Shown here piece by piece: positions 47,000 through 57,720 of a DNA stretch of 64,000 nt (positions within the stretch are counted from its first letter, which is position 1; each line of letters starts with the position of its first letter). The position numbers and the translations under genes are program-made. This DNA is from Corythucha ciliata (lineage: Eukaryota > Arthropoda > Insecta > Hemiptera > Tingidae): NCBI GenBank assembly GCA_038030265.1, contig CM075938.1, positions 44,509,189 through 44,573,188 of the forward strand, given 5' to 3'. The notes under the pieces were generated by a model. That model was not told the DNA's origin. It was given only the letters and a program-made list of their open reading frames with translations, and searched no databases.

Positions 47000-47400
47000 C
47001 TTCAAATGCCTATTTTGTGTTTTAAATTCTTGAAAAGCCAATTTCGTGTATTAGATCCTTCAAAAGCCAATTTCGTGTTTTGGATCCTCCGGAAGCCAAT
47101 TTCGTGGTTTGGCTCCTCCAAATGCCAATTTCGTGTTGCCGATCCTTCAAGAGTCAATTTAGTGTTTTCGGTGCCTTCCAGCGCCAACTTCGTGTTTCGG
47201 CTCCATCAAATGCCAATTGTGAGTTTTGGCTCCTTCAAAAGCCAATTACGTGTTTTGGTTACTTCAAATGCCTACTTTGTGTTTTTGATCCTTCAAAAGC
47301 CATTTTTCATGTTTTTCCTCTTTCAAAATCCAATTTTGTGTGTTTTGGCTCCTTCAAATGCCAATTTTGTGCTTGGCAAAATGGCAATTTTTGTCATGTC
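47000..47400 (+). repeat. Variant A array, the most regular copy
   Basis: About 13 units at a strict 29-bp period: ATTTCGTG-type cores start at 47041, 47070, 47099, 47128, 47157, 47187, 47216 and 47245. The unit is close to CCAATTTCGTGTTTTGGCTC followed by CTTCAAAAG. A 222-codon frame (46880-47548) and a 163-codon frame stay open only because the repeat lacks stops in these frames. Confidence 0.9.
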
Positions 47401-47555
47401 CCGATTAAAATCAGTGGAACTAGGATCAGTGGACGGAGGGCTCCGTCTTTTCTCCTTCACCAATCCCAACATCCCCCCCATAATATTTTTCTTCACCATT
47501 ATAAAATTTGGGTCCTTCTTTCGTCTGGGAAAAATCTGGTCACCCTAGTTATAGC

Positions 47556-50500
47556 GGGACCGACTTGGTAATTATGATAATAATTCTGTTCCCCTCGAGG
47601 AAAGATGCACGCCGCTTATGCAAGATGACCTCAAATATCTTGGAAATTCACGGCACTTATAATAGGTCGATAGTTGCACAATTTTTAGGGTATGTGGTTG
47701 CATAGATCTCCATAGACAAACAGTACAGAGCTTGAGAGTAAAACATGAACATCGCGTATCGTTAATTGTTGGAAAGATGGCCCAGGAGGCCTGGGAAACG
47801 GGGAAATTGAAACGAATAATTACGATTTTACATACTTAACATCGAAAACGCGTCCAACTACACAAATTAACAATAACTCCTCTGGCGAGCGCGTACGTTG
47901 TTGCAAAAATAATGATCAAAATTTCCAAGAAAACTCTGAAAAATTAAAATTAAACAAAAATTAGCCCACTCGCTGCTCGATTGTTTTTCGATTTCGGACA
48001 CCTCCTACTGTTGGGAGAACAAGAACGCAAGAATTCTAGTGTCGAATGCTTGCGAATAATATCGGAATAAACGTAAATCGATTTAAATGTCCGTTGGCAT
48101 GGCAGAAGGTATAGTTTAAGCCCGCACGACTTGTTGGAAGTTGAGGCGATGTATTCAATAGTAGGAACAACTTGCGCCCACTCGTTTCATCTGTACAAGA
48201 ACCTTCCTTTCCCATCTATTTAAACCGAGTTTGAGAGTTCTGTGGTGAAAGGGCCTGAAACTGAGGATTAATGTGATAACTCTCCGACGCATCGCAAAGG
48301 CAGAGCGTAGTAGTTGAGATTCTCAAGACAGAAAGCAATTACTTTACCCTTATCGACAGAGACAAGTTTGTTTCTAACGGACTGTCAAATTCGCGATTTT
48401 TAACGGTTTTCGATATTTTCTTGCTGATAAGCTGTCTTCCTGTTATGATATTTCGACACTCTCATATTTATTTTATGAGAAGAACCCTCAGAAATAATCG
48501 CGAATCTTTTTCCTTTCACGTTTCAAAGGAGCCTCAGCAGTTATTCTCGGATAAGTTATCTTTCCGCGCGGTATAAATCAAAAATGACTAAAGGAATTCC
48601 ACAGAGAATGAGAAGGCAAGTGGTACATACCAACCAATATGGCTCTAAAGGATTTCACCCATTGTGTGGGTTAACCGTTTAGTCAGAGTCCCTAGATATT
48701 AATCAATAAGGCAAACTCCCCTTTGCAGCTCCATTGTACGATTGATATACTATCATCTTCATTCAAGGTGTCCACCTCTATGAAACGCTCTCTTCCATAA
48801 TTTTAGGTTCTTATCGCATAGATAGGGTAAATTACATTTTAGGGAGCTTTGAAACTGTCGCCAACAAATTGCGTTGAATAAATCATGTCTCTGGCGCTAC
48901 AAAACCAAGCGAAGATAGCTTGTCCACAGGTAGTTTATTTTTTAAAAAGAAAAGAAAGGGAAGGAAGTCGTTACACCTACATCATCTCTCTACCCTTCCT
49001 TGTCACAGATCAGATGGGGCCACCTCGTATTTCGCCTGCCGTCTTTTTTATTGAACAAGTTTCAGTTTCTCCCCTTATTCTCATTGTCAACAAAACCATC
49101 CCCTTCCCACCGAAAACTAACTACTGTGAACCTTACTTTGGTTTGATTTACAGAGCTAGACACAAAGTTTTTGGAAGCGAAAATCATACCCCCTCCTCCT
49201 TTCGCTCACACTCACTCTCGCCCCAGAATGTAATTCTCCGCACCCTATTCTGTCTCCTCTGTGACCCTCCTCCTTCGACGTTATTGCTGAAGCGCTTTTT
49301 GGAGGGCATCCAAGAAGCGACATCCCTCTTTTTTCACTTCCCTTCCAGCTATTCCATCAACTTCATGGAGGGTGATGGGTTTTTACTGCCTCCCTTCGTA
49401 GATAGTCAGTACTTAAATCCAATGGATCCTTCCCCTGTCATTCACTTTTGCATCCCTCCTCCCATAATTTAATCTTATACCACGTTTTTCGTGGGGTGAT
49501 TTTTAATTAAATTTGTCTCATCACCTGGAACGGACATCAAAGCATTTCGAAAGGGTTCCCTTTGTAAACACACATATAAACGCAGTGACGTTGACTAAGT
49601 GAGAAAAGGTAGAGTCGCGAATTAACTGTACACCCCCCACTTCATCACCATCATCATCATCATCATAACTGTCCCGCCATCTGTTCTAGAGTGGTTTGGT
49701 CTGAAAGAAGAGTCTCGTAAACACGAGAGCCGTGTGGTGAGGTTGCAGGGCGGAGGTTGATTAACGTTTGTCCTCTGTAGGAATATACTCGGACCTTAAT
49801 TAAATGTTCAAATGGTGGAGAAAGAACGGGGTGAAATACTAGAATGATGAAAGCGAACTTTTTCACAGTTTTTTGGGGTCGTAAGCTATTAACGTATATC
49901 TTACATAATGCGGTGAAGCAATCGTTTGAATAAAAACATCAGGGTAATTAAGTTCTAGGTCATCTTTTCCTGTGTACTATAAAATTTAAATAAATAAGAT
50001 TAATGGTTGAGCCACGAATATACGAATCTGCAATGAAAGTTGAGGCAAAACAGTACAAAATTAACTTAATCATTTTTTCCCTTCTTTCTCACCACTAAAC
50101 AACGCTTACCCCCGTAAAACTCCGCGGAAAATGCCGTGAAAGGGAATGATGCAATGATGAAGAGTGAGAAGGGTGAAGCGGAGTTATATTCTCTACCCCG
50201 GCGAAACCGTTTTTTTCCTCTCTTCTCACTCTTTCCAGCCCTTTTTTTTTAGTCGTTAAAAAGGACTGATGCCGAGCCACGGGACTGGCTTCTTTTTTTT
50301 TTATCAGCCTTTATATTAAATATCAAGTGATGCATAGCTATTCAGCTTGTCACAACGACGAATATTGCTTTTGCAGCGGTACATAAGAAGCGGAGCCCTT
50401 GCGATATTGTGTAGAAGGAGGGACGGAATAGCTCTTTTGGTGGAGAATATAGAGGGGAAAAAGGGTTGGTTTAGTCGAAAGGATATAAGAGCAAAACTAA

Positions 50501-50780
50501 GTTTCAAACCACAACCAGCTTGAGCAGGAGTGAACGGATTGTTCTCATAAAAGATTACTTGGGGACCAGGGACGGAAATTCTTCCGGAGGGGGCGATTCC
50601 GGCAGTCCACAGCCTACTAAGGACGGGGAAACGGTTCAAAATTCGATAACAATCGGAGCCGGGCATCTGGCTGTTGCCCACCCTAGGCCTACAGAACGCC
50701 AGAATCTTTTAGTAACAATGTTAAATGTAACCCGCCCGGGTAGGAATTTAACTGTTCATTCCTCCCAATGAATACCAAGA
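47556..50780. other. Mostly unique DNA, nothing recognised
   Basis: The longest frame (48885-49472, 195 codons) is rich in Pro, Ser, Phe and Leu and shows no domain, signal peptide or splice support. CAT triplets occur near 49650. No gene is claimed. Confidence 0.45.
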
Positions 50781-50784
50781 ACGT

Positions 50785-50858
50785 GTCCACAAGGCGTAAC
50801 TGGTAGCGCGTTGGACTAGTCATTCAGAGGTTGCGGGTTCGAACCCCGCAGAAGAGTC
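50785..50858 (+). tRNA. tRNA-like sequence, anticodon loop CTAGTCA
   Basis: D-arm GGCGTAACTGGTAGCGC, anticodon stem TTGGA/TTCAG with loop CTAGTCA (AGT at positions 34-36, which would read threonine codons) and a perfect T-arm GCGGGTTCGAACCCCGC (box B intact) are all present. The acceptor strands (GTCCACA and AGAAGAG) do not pair and no CCA is encoded. A tRNA pseudogene or SINE head is more likely than a functional gene. Confidence 0.5.
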
Positions 50859-51029
50859 TATTTTTCTCGAATCGGGTAACCCCTTCGACATATCTCTACC
50901 GTTCAAGTAATATTTAGTAATTTATCGTCTACGAATTGTTATCTTACACCGATGATAGCAACTCATTAACAAACAAACAAAAAAAGCCATGAATTGACTT
51001 TCAGCACACCGCCTGTCACGGCAATTTCA

Positions 51030-51180
51030 AAAACTAAATTTCACTGACTTTTCTCCAACATATTGATCCATATTATATTCCATATATTGATATTTTAAAA
51101 CATGATTTCGCGGATTTTGGTTGATTCAAAATCAGTTTCGCGGATTTAGATCTTGAAAACAAAAACATCAGAAAAACTGG
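51030..51180 (+). repeat. Variant A array, short
   Basis: A few units of the type GATTTCGCGGATTTTGGTTG followed by ATTCAAAATCAG, immediately before the RTE-like remnant. Confidence 0.6.
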
Positions 51181-51199
51181 TTGCAAAGTGGCAGGAACC

Positions 51200-52400
51200 A
51201 GGAAGCGAACTTTGTGTTTGTGGACCTCGAGAAGGCGTATGATTCGGCGCCTGGAAATTGCCTGGAATTGCAGGACCATTGATAAGCCTCGTCTTCGAGA
51301 CGAATTAGGGGAATCGGGCGTCAGTGATGGACGGAGTGATGGAATCACCTGAGTTCATGGTGAACAAAGGGCTTGCGGTAGGGATGGACTCTCTTCGGGA
51401 GGGGGTCCTTCGGCATAGGAACGCGTCTTGTCGAGGTATGGGAGGAGAGTGCCAATTGGTGATCAGGTGGTGCACTCCTTATCAATTGTTGATTACCAGG
51501 TTATCATAGCTCGCGATGGACGCAATACTCTGTACATGTTCAGGAAGCTGAATGAAGCATTCAAAGCGGCTGGCCTGAGGATCAATGTACAGAAGACAGA
51601 ATACCTGGTGATGGGTAGAGACGGATGGGATATGGTGCTACCGGATTTAGGTATCGTTAAGTCGGTTAACAACTTAAAGTACTTGGGGACGATCATTCAC
51701 TCGTCCGGGTCCTGCTTGATAGGTATTACCAATTGGACACAGCTGGCTAGGATAGGAATACGCTCCCTTAGGGGAGTCAGCAAGTCCACCACCTTCGCAC
51801 CTAAAAGATGATTCTCAATGGTATGATGGAGATCAGATGAGTGGTAGTTGACTCAGCGGATCAAGAAGAGACTCCGTGCGGTGGAAATGGATGGGCGGAT
51901 GGGCTTATGCGAAGCTGCAGAAAGTCCCGGGTAGGATGGTTCAGGGATTCGCGAAATCATTGATCGGATCTATCTGCAAACTATGCGGAGTGGTATGGTT
52001 CGTACCCAACATCAGACTCATGTCAGACAACAAAAGTCCGAAGGAGGCCAAGGACCTGAACTGGTCGCGAGAGGTTCGAAGGAAGAAGGGTCACCCGCGC
52101 ATTACATGGAGAGCAGGTGTCGTCGGCACTATGCGGAGACGCGGAACCTGATTGACGATGTGTGGGAGGACTGGAACTCCTGGCGACGAGTGGCCAAAGG
52201 CAACCCCTGATGGAGCGCAGGGGACTGGGACCAGCAATGCCCGAGTCGGGACACTTTCCTTGCTCGAGCAACCCAGGCAGGGAAGGAAGTGGGCAGGGAA
52301 GAGCCGGTGATGGCCTAGGCACTCGGCACGTCTTAAGGAGATCTGCAGCAGAGAGGCAACCCCTGACAGCGGGGCACGCCTATAAAAGTAAAAAGTAAAG
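51200..52400 (+). pseudogene. RTE-like LINE reverse transcriptase remnant
   Basis: Motif A appears as NFVFVDLEKAYDSAP (about 51207-51252). A broken stretch follows, in another frame, containing FMVNKGLAVG and then MGGECQLVIRWCTPYQLL. The frame 51428-51811 carries IVDYQVIIARDGRNTLYMF where YADDQ is expected, then LNEAFKAAGLRINVQKTEYL and NNLKYLGTIIHSSGSC, all characteristic of this LINE group. Later frames give GHPRITWRAGV and DDVWEDWNSWRRVAKGNP, the usual C-terminal end, stopping near 52210. GC-rich 3' sequence and a run resembling AAAGTAAAAAGTAAAGTAA (52386-52403) follow, probably the tail. Replacement of the YADD aspartates, many frameshifts and loss of the 5' half make it non-functional. 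Confidence 0.85.
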
Positions 52401-52419
52401 TAATGAATCAACTCTGATG

Positions 52420-52760
52420 GTTTTGGACCAACTAAAAAACAAAATAACCAATTTCGTGGGCTTGGATCCTTATAAACCCCCATTTTGCGGGTTTGGGTCT
52501 AAAAAAGACCAATTTCGCGGGTTTTGCTACTTTAATAATCAATTTCGCGTACTCGGCTCATTATAGACCGATTCCGATTCGCACCTTCAAAAAGTCTATA
52601 TTTGTAGGGTGGCTTATTCAAAAAATCAATTTCGATGGTTCGGAGTTCAAGTTCCGCGGGATTAGCTCTTTAGAAAAAGCTCTTCTTTAGGCTCGTTTTA
52701 ACGGACCAATTCCGAGGATTTCGCTTCAAGTCAAATAATCTTTCAAGATAGATAGCTCCC
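52420..52760 (+). repeat. Variant A array
   Basis: About ten units such as CCAATTTCGCGGGTTTTGCT followed by ACTTTAATAAT. The array resumes directly after the RTE-like tail, so the retroelement may have inserted into a single array joining this one and 51030-51180. Confidence 0.7.
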
Positions 52761-53114
52761 CCCTCCTCACTATACGGTTCTACCCCCACATCATCCATTA
52801 TTGAAAATCGACCGTCCCCCCATATTTATATGTAATTTTTCTAAAGCTTTCGATTTTTCAACAATTGTTCTCACCATCTAAAAGCGGAAAAGGTGGATAT
52901 GGGAAGGGAATGCGGATGTGTGAGTGGGGGGGGGGGTCTCTATCTTGAAAGATTATTTGGTTTGAAGCGTTTAGTTGTGAGATACAAGTTGCTTGGTGCG
53001 TACGCTTCGCAAGATGTTTGGGAATGGTTCGTAGCAAGTGGCAGAGATGTGAGTACTTCGCTGTTTTTTATAGTTGTTTGAAAAAACGAAGACTAATTTG
53101 TTATGAATGTCTCC

Positions 53115-53185
53115 TTTAAGTCGGTTCTAGTGGATGCCTTGATAATGGGGTGCATACCCCGAAACTAGTCGGCAAAAGTTACAAT
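53115..53185 (+). other. Hammerhead-like motif, possible retroelement end
   Basis: The order CTAGT (53127-53131), TTGATAA (53139-53145), hairpin GGGG-TGCATA-CCCC (53147-53160), GAAAC (53161-53165) and TAGTC resembles a hammerhead ribozyme layout: core CTGATGA, stem II, GAAA, closing stem III CTAGT/ACTAG. Two core bases differ, and G occupies the position where A, C or U is normally required for cleavage, so it is probably inactive if related. AATAAA follows at 53182. Penelope-like elements are known to carry such motifs in their terminal repeats. Confidence 0.35.
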
Positions 53186-53219
53186 AAAACAGAATGTTTA
53201 AACTCAACAAAGTCATTGA

Positions 53220-55130
53220 AATCTTTCTCTCAAGGAGTCAAAACTTCTTGTTGCACAGTAATAGCGGATTTAACCACCAATAGCTAACGCGGAGTTCACC
53301 GCGCTTAACTCGGACCTTTGGTGATGAAATCCACCAAAATCAACCGCGGCCGCAATCATAATTTGTGTTTACCTACCACCGTTTTTCTCCTCGGCAGTTA
53401 GAATATTATGATTTAACATTTACCCTTTCCTCCCTATTCCATTTATAAGCTCTTGTTATAAACTTTGAAAAGGTTTTAATCAAATTTATCCCTCCCCCCT
53501 CACTCTCACTCTTTCCTTATGTATTCAGAGGGCTGCTCTGTGCGGAAAATCACTAAGCTCTACTGTTTTAGATTAGTTGAACGAGGCTAAATCTGTTTGA
53601 GGCTTTTCATCAAAATACAGGATGATTGGGAATAGTGAAATACTCTTGTGTAGGAGAAAATTCGTTTTTTTCCTTGTTTCAGTTAACACAAATTAGATAA
53701 ATTATGAGTTTAAGGGAAACTCATCGACAAAATCGATGTGAAATCACGGTGCATTGGAAATGAGTAAACAGAGGAAAAGGAAGGAAGAGAATCGGAGTCG
53801 TTAAAATACGTGCGAATTTCTTCGCCAACGCCCCTGTTCCATTAACCGCCGAGGCAAATCTAATTAAAAGATGCGAACAATCAAATCTTCCCAGCTTGAA
53901 ATGCCTTTTTTGAGAGGAAATGTTTTATGCGAAAAAGGGGGAAGGGAGAAAGTTTCTTGGACGAAGTAGAAATGAGGGCCTCTCCCATTAAATATTCATT
54001 CAAGAAGGACTACTAGAAAGAAAGAGATTGAAGGGGGGGAGGAGGGATTGGAATCGTAGGGTGCCCGTTGAGAAAAGAGGGGAAGATCTTGAGCAGTTTC
54101 GGGAAAGAAGGAAAGCAAAAAGAGCAGGTTAATAAAGTTCGTTGCGAAAAGTATTAGAACTAGAAGTTGGGGGGGGGGGGATTCAATTATGCTAATCTTT
54201 TCGAATGAAAATGTAGTAAGCCCACAGGTAGGTATATAGCACTCGGTTTCTTATTTTAAAAAACGAAAAGTTCACGCTGTGCCGATGTAGCACATTCGTC
54301 ATGTCATCACCTTGCGGTGCTCCTGCGTTACCTTGCGTTCAAAAACTCCTGAATTACTAACGCGAATTCACTAAGTTACTTCAAAGGTCTCACTTAGTCT
54401 TCCAACTCGAGTAAAATGTTCACATCACATCGTTCCATGATCCTCGTAGTTTATCCTCCACCCATCCCACCATTCATTGAGACGGCGCGGCGGCGGCGCT
54501 TTCGCAATTGAAACTTTTCTGGGTGAAGTGTCTTAGAGACTTGAAACTTAGTTTTAAACTTTCTGAAATATTCTTCCGACCCCTAACGTCCACCATTTAA
54601 AAGTTGAATTTTCTCAAAAGCCGTTTCAACTGATTGTTGTGCTATTTAACACCCCCGCGCTTTGATATAAAAGATGGATTGTTCGCGTCAAATTGAAGGG
54701 GTTTAGATGAGACGGTTCCTCTAAAAAATGAACACCCCTGACTTTTCCTTCTCACCCCCCCCCCCACCCGACTCTCCGTAACCAGTCCCCAAGGACTCAC
54801 AACAGCGGTATGACTTCCCACTCCTTCCTCCAATGTAGCAAGGCAGGAACTCAAATTTCGTGGTTTTGGTTGTTAAAAGCCCCAATTTCTTTAGTCGGAC
54901 AGGGGGAGGGGGTTCCCTTTTAACGTACAGTTTTTCTAAACTGGAAATTTTGCTTCTGAATTGGAAGTTGGTTATTTAAATTTGAACAATACAGCCGCGT
55001 TTGCTTCTGAAACAGAAAAAAAGGCTTGAAACCTAATAATTATGTTCACACTTCCAAAGCTTCAGGGCTATGGAATTACTCCGCATTTCCAGCTCAAATG
55101 GATTTATTAATTTTGTTTTGTTCGTTTATT
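53220..55130. other. Unique AT-rich DNA upstream of the exon
   Basis: Nothing recognised apart from a G-run near 54169, a C-run near 54759, and one variant A-like unit at 54855-54890. If the exon at 55138 belongs to a plus-strand gene, this is intron. Confidence 0.45.
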
Positions 55131-55137
55131 GTTCTAG

Positions 55138-55259
55138 AGAGTTTCGGTTGGTGCTTTATCCGGACAATGAGCTTTTCAGCAATGACGCAACGTTTGAAAG
55201 AGACTCCAAGAACTCCATTAATTTCGATACATCCAACGCTTATCGTGGCACTCTCGAGG
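55138..55259 (+). CDS. ADAM10: Internal exon of an ADAM10/Kuzbanian-like metalloprotease
   Basis: A 122-bp exon lies between a polypyrimidine-rich acceptor (TTTATTGTTCTAG, ending 55137) and a perfect donor GTAAGT (55260-55265). The 40 complete codons begin EFRLVLYPDNELFSNDATFE and end SINFDTSNAYRGTLE. LFS, the (F/Y)DTS block and Y.G...G fall where ADAM10-type prodomains carry LFS, YDTS and Y.GH..G. The family are membrane sheddases that cleave Notch and other surface proteins; this segment is the inhibitory prodomain, not the catalytic domain. Intron phases are 2 on entry and 1 on exit. No adjoining exon was recognised, so introns must be long or this is a stray duplicate; the lack of any stop or frameshift favours a live exon. 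ADAM17-like is a weaker alternative. Confidence 0.72.
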
Positions 55260-55265
55260 GTAAGT

Positions 55266-56655
55266 CCATGCCCCTTTTCAATTTTGAATTCAGTGGACGC
55301 ATGAAAATCACGCGGATGGAAACATGAAACAAGCTTTTAGAATTCGTGGATATTCTCTTTTTACTTTTTCTGTCTGTTTACCACAAACGGCATATAAATC
55401 AGAGTTCAAATACGTTTCAAGCTTCACGAATAATAAAAAAGAAGTTTCCCTTCTATTTGTTCCTCTAAATGGAAATTAGTGAAAACTCCTACTGGGTTCC
55501 CTCTTCCCGCAGCCCTTCTGGTGCTTTACCTACCTACCTAGCCATTCTCCAAGATATATTACTCCTTCTTCCTCCACAGTTCGTGCCTCGGCATTACAAA
55601 TGAAGCCTTTTCCAAGCGTCGCGCTCCCGCGACTGCGACCCTTTTTCACTCCCTCACCAATTCTCCATCTACTGTCTTGTGTTTTGTAAACCCTGACACG
55701 TAGAGTCGTTATTATAATTTCCCCCTCCGTCTTCTCTATCTATGCAAAAGAAAGAAAGAAAAAAAGAACTTTACTCAAGAAAAGAATGTTCAAACGTTGA
55801 TTGCCTTCCTTAACACCTTCTGAAATAAGCCGAAAATTGCCTTTAGGTCGTAGGGGAGGGATCGAAGGTAGAAAAGGGGAAGACGTGTTTCTCTTTTACA
55901 CTAATTGCTTCTATTGACTACAAGGGTTGGGCGAGGTGGTGTGGAGCTTCCCCCCTCTCCACACCGCTTGACCCGTGGAACCCAATCTGATGGACTTTAT
56001 GTGTGATGGAGTGATGGCGTTGTACTGCTGTGGGGTGGAGTGCTGGGGGGGGGCACGTCAATTAGTTTTCCGATGGTCGCTTCTCTCTGGTGGGTTGTTA
56101 GTGGGAAGAGGAGTGATAAAGAATGGTGGAAGAGTTTATTCCCTGTACAAAACCCTGACAACAACTTTATCGGTTGATGTCAAAGAGAAAAACAGAAAAG
56201 GTGCTTACTTGTCGAAAGGGTTTTTGGCAAACGTGCAGTTATCCATGCTTTATTATTATTGCTCTGGGCAGTTCATTACTTCCATGACTTTTAACAATGT
56301 GAAAGTATCTCTTTCCTGCTAAAACGCAAAGCTAAAAACATGTTCTTGTTACATGATGAATGTTTCGTTATTCAAGGTGCCGAGGAAGTAAGTCCTTCAA
56401 TGAATTTCAGCGAGTACTTGAGCGCCATTTATGTGTAGGAAAGAAAACCCATGCGTGATGCGATACATTTTCTATGCAAACCTTCTGTCCAAGGGCTGAT
56501 TGAGTAATACATTTATTTTGAAGAAGTATGCTTTCAAACCGCATGACCTACCGGTGTTGCTTTTAACCATTTTCATTCTCATGGAATCATATTTTTCTCC
56601 TATTCAAGTCCTGCCGTCATCATAACTAGAGGTTAGCTCGAATCAAACTTCCTCC
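55266..56655. other. Probable intron, nothing recognised
   Basis: A 115-codon frame (55975-56322) has no recognisable domain. A G-run lies at 56045-56052. No further prodomain exon was found on the plus strand. Confidence 0.4.
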
Positions 56656-56779
56656 CATGGACGTATCCGGGGGGGGGGGGGCAGTTGCCCTCGCCTAGGC
56701 TCAAAAGCGAAACTTTAGTGGGGTAGCTGCCCACCATCGAAAAGTACAAATACCACAGGGTCGCCACATTTTATTTCAT

Positions 56780-57200
56780 AAAAAAAAAAATCAATTCATG
56801 GACAGATACAAATGAGAAAAAGGGCCCGTTCACGGTCGAATGGAGAGAATGTCATTCATTTGCGGCTAAATTTGAGGAAAATTGCCTTTTCGCGGCTTAA
56901 AATGAGAAATCGCCCTAATGTCTAGGTTTCGCAATGCAAGGTCCGAGGCAAAATCGCGGTTTATGGAACCCTTTTCGCGGCTACAATTGCGAAATATGGC
57001 TTCTTTACGGTAGAATTGAGAAAAAACACTTCTTTGCGGCTTAAAATGAGGAAAATCACCAATTAGCGACTAAATTGAAAAAGAGCACTCATTATTCCAG
57101 GGTAAAATTGAGAAAATTTTCTCACTTTTGGGCCTAAAATAGAGAAAAAACGCACATCCTCGCGGTTAAAACTGAAAAAAAGTGGTCTTTCCGCTATTTT
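56780..57200 (-). repeat. Variant B 29-bp array, reverse
   Basis: Units such as CTTTTCGCGGCTTAAAATGA followed by GAAATCGCC; about thirteen units. Confidence 0.75.
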
Positions 57201-57379
57201 GCTGTTTTAAGGCAAAAATAGCCAGTTTGGCTTTCTTTGTGGCATAAATCGTCATTTAAACGATTTTCGAGACGTATTTGGTCATTTTTGCGAGTCATCC
57301 GTTTGTCATAATTTTCAGCTATCAAGGCAGAAGAAAAAAAAAACAAAACAAAAAAACACGAATATGTCAACTCCAGGAA

Positions 57380-57720
57380 TCGCGTGGCTATTCAAACAGC
57401 TCAAGAGCTTAGACTGGCTCCATCAAGAATTCACAGAGCTCAAGGTGAAATTCCTGTGAATAAACGGCAGATTCTGGGGAATATTGGAAAGACACGCCAC
57501 TTCAAGGAGAAAATTCACGAGAAACGCAACAATGGAGGCAAAATTGATAATATGTATATGTACAGTGAAATTCGCGCAAAACAAAAGACAAAATTCGAGT
57601 AGAACGCCACACTCAGGGCGAAATTTTCGCTAAACGTGGAAAAACGTGGAGAACACCATTGTAAGGAAGAAACGCCACGAGAATGGAGAAATCCACGTTG
57701 AAACGACACATTCTAGCCAA
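57380..57720. repeat. Weak repeats with AAATTC and ACGCCAC boxes
   Basis: Motifs like GGCAAAATTGA, GGCGAAATTTTCGC and AACGCCAC(A/G) recur every 35-45 bp, suggesting a very decayed tandem array. The 72-codon frame here is not a gene. Confidence 0.4.

Larger units (their letters stand above)
44907..47547. mobile_element. hAT-like composite element with perfect 8-bp duplication
   Basis: Terminal repeats CAGGGTGACCA (44907-44917) and TGGTCACCCTA (47537-47547) are inverted copies apart from the outermost base. GTTATAGC is duplicated exactly on both sides (44899-44906 and 47548-47555), the 8-bp signature of hAT insertion. Sub-terminal sequence is also related: GGTCCTTCTTTTGGAAGGAC on the left, and GTCCTTCTTTCGTCTGGG on the right. 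Inside lie a broken Jockey/CR1-type reverse transcriptase, a TTTTAGTGCATTTCATTTTG landmark (46716) and a variant A 29-bp array. No transposase was found, so it would have moved using another element's enzyme. Confidence 0.85.

Noticed and set aside
46880..47548. 222-codon frame as a repeat protein
   Set aside because: It is explained fully by a stop-free 29-bp tandem repeat and is not conserved in the sister arrays.
48885..49472. 195-codon plus-strand open frame as a gene
   Set aside because: Composition is Pro/Ser/Phe/Leu-rich, with no domain, splice or start context. Frames of this length arise by chance in pyrimidine-rich DNA of a 64-kb window.
50785..50858. Functional threonine tRNA
   Set aside because: D, anticodon and T arms look good, but the acceptor strands are not complementary.
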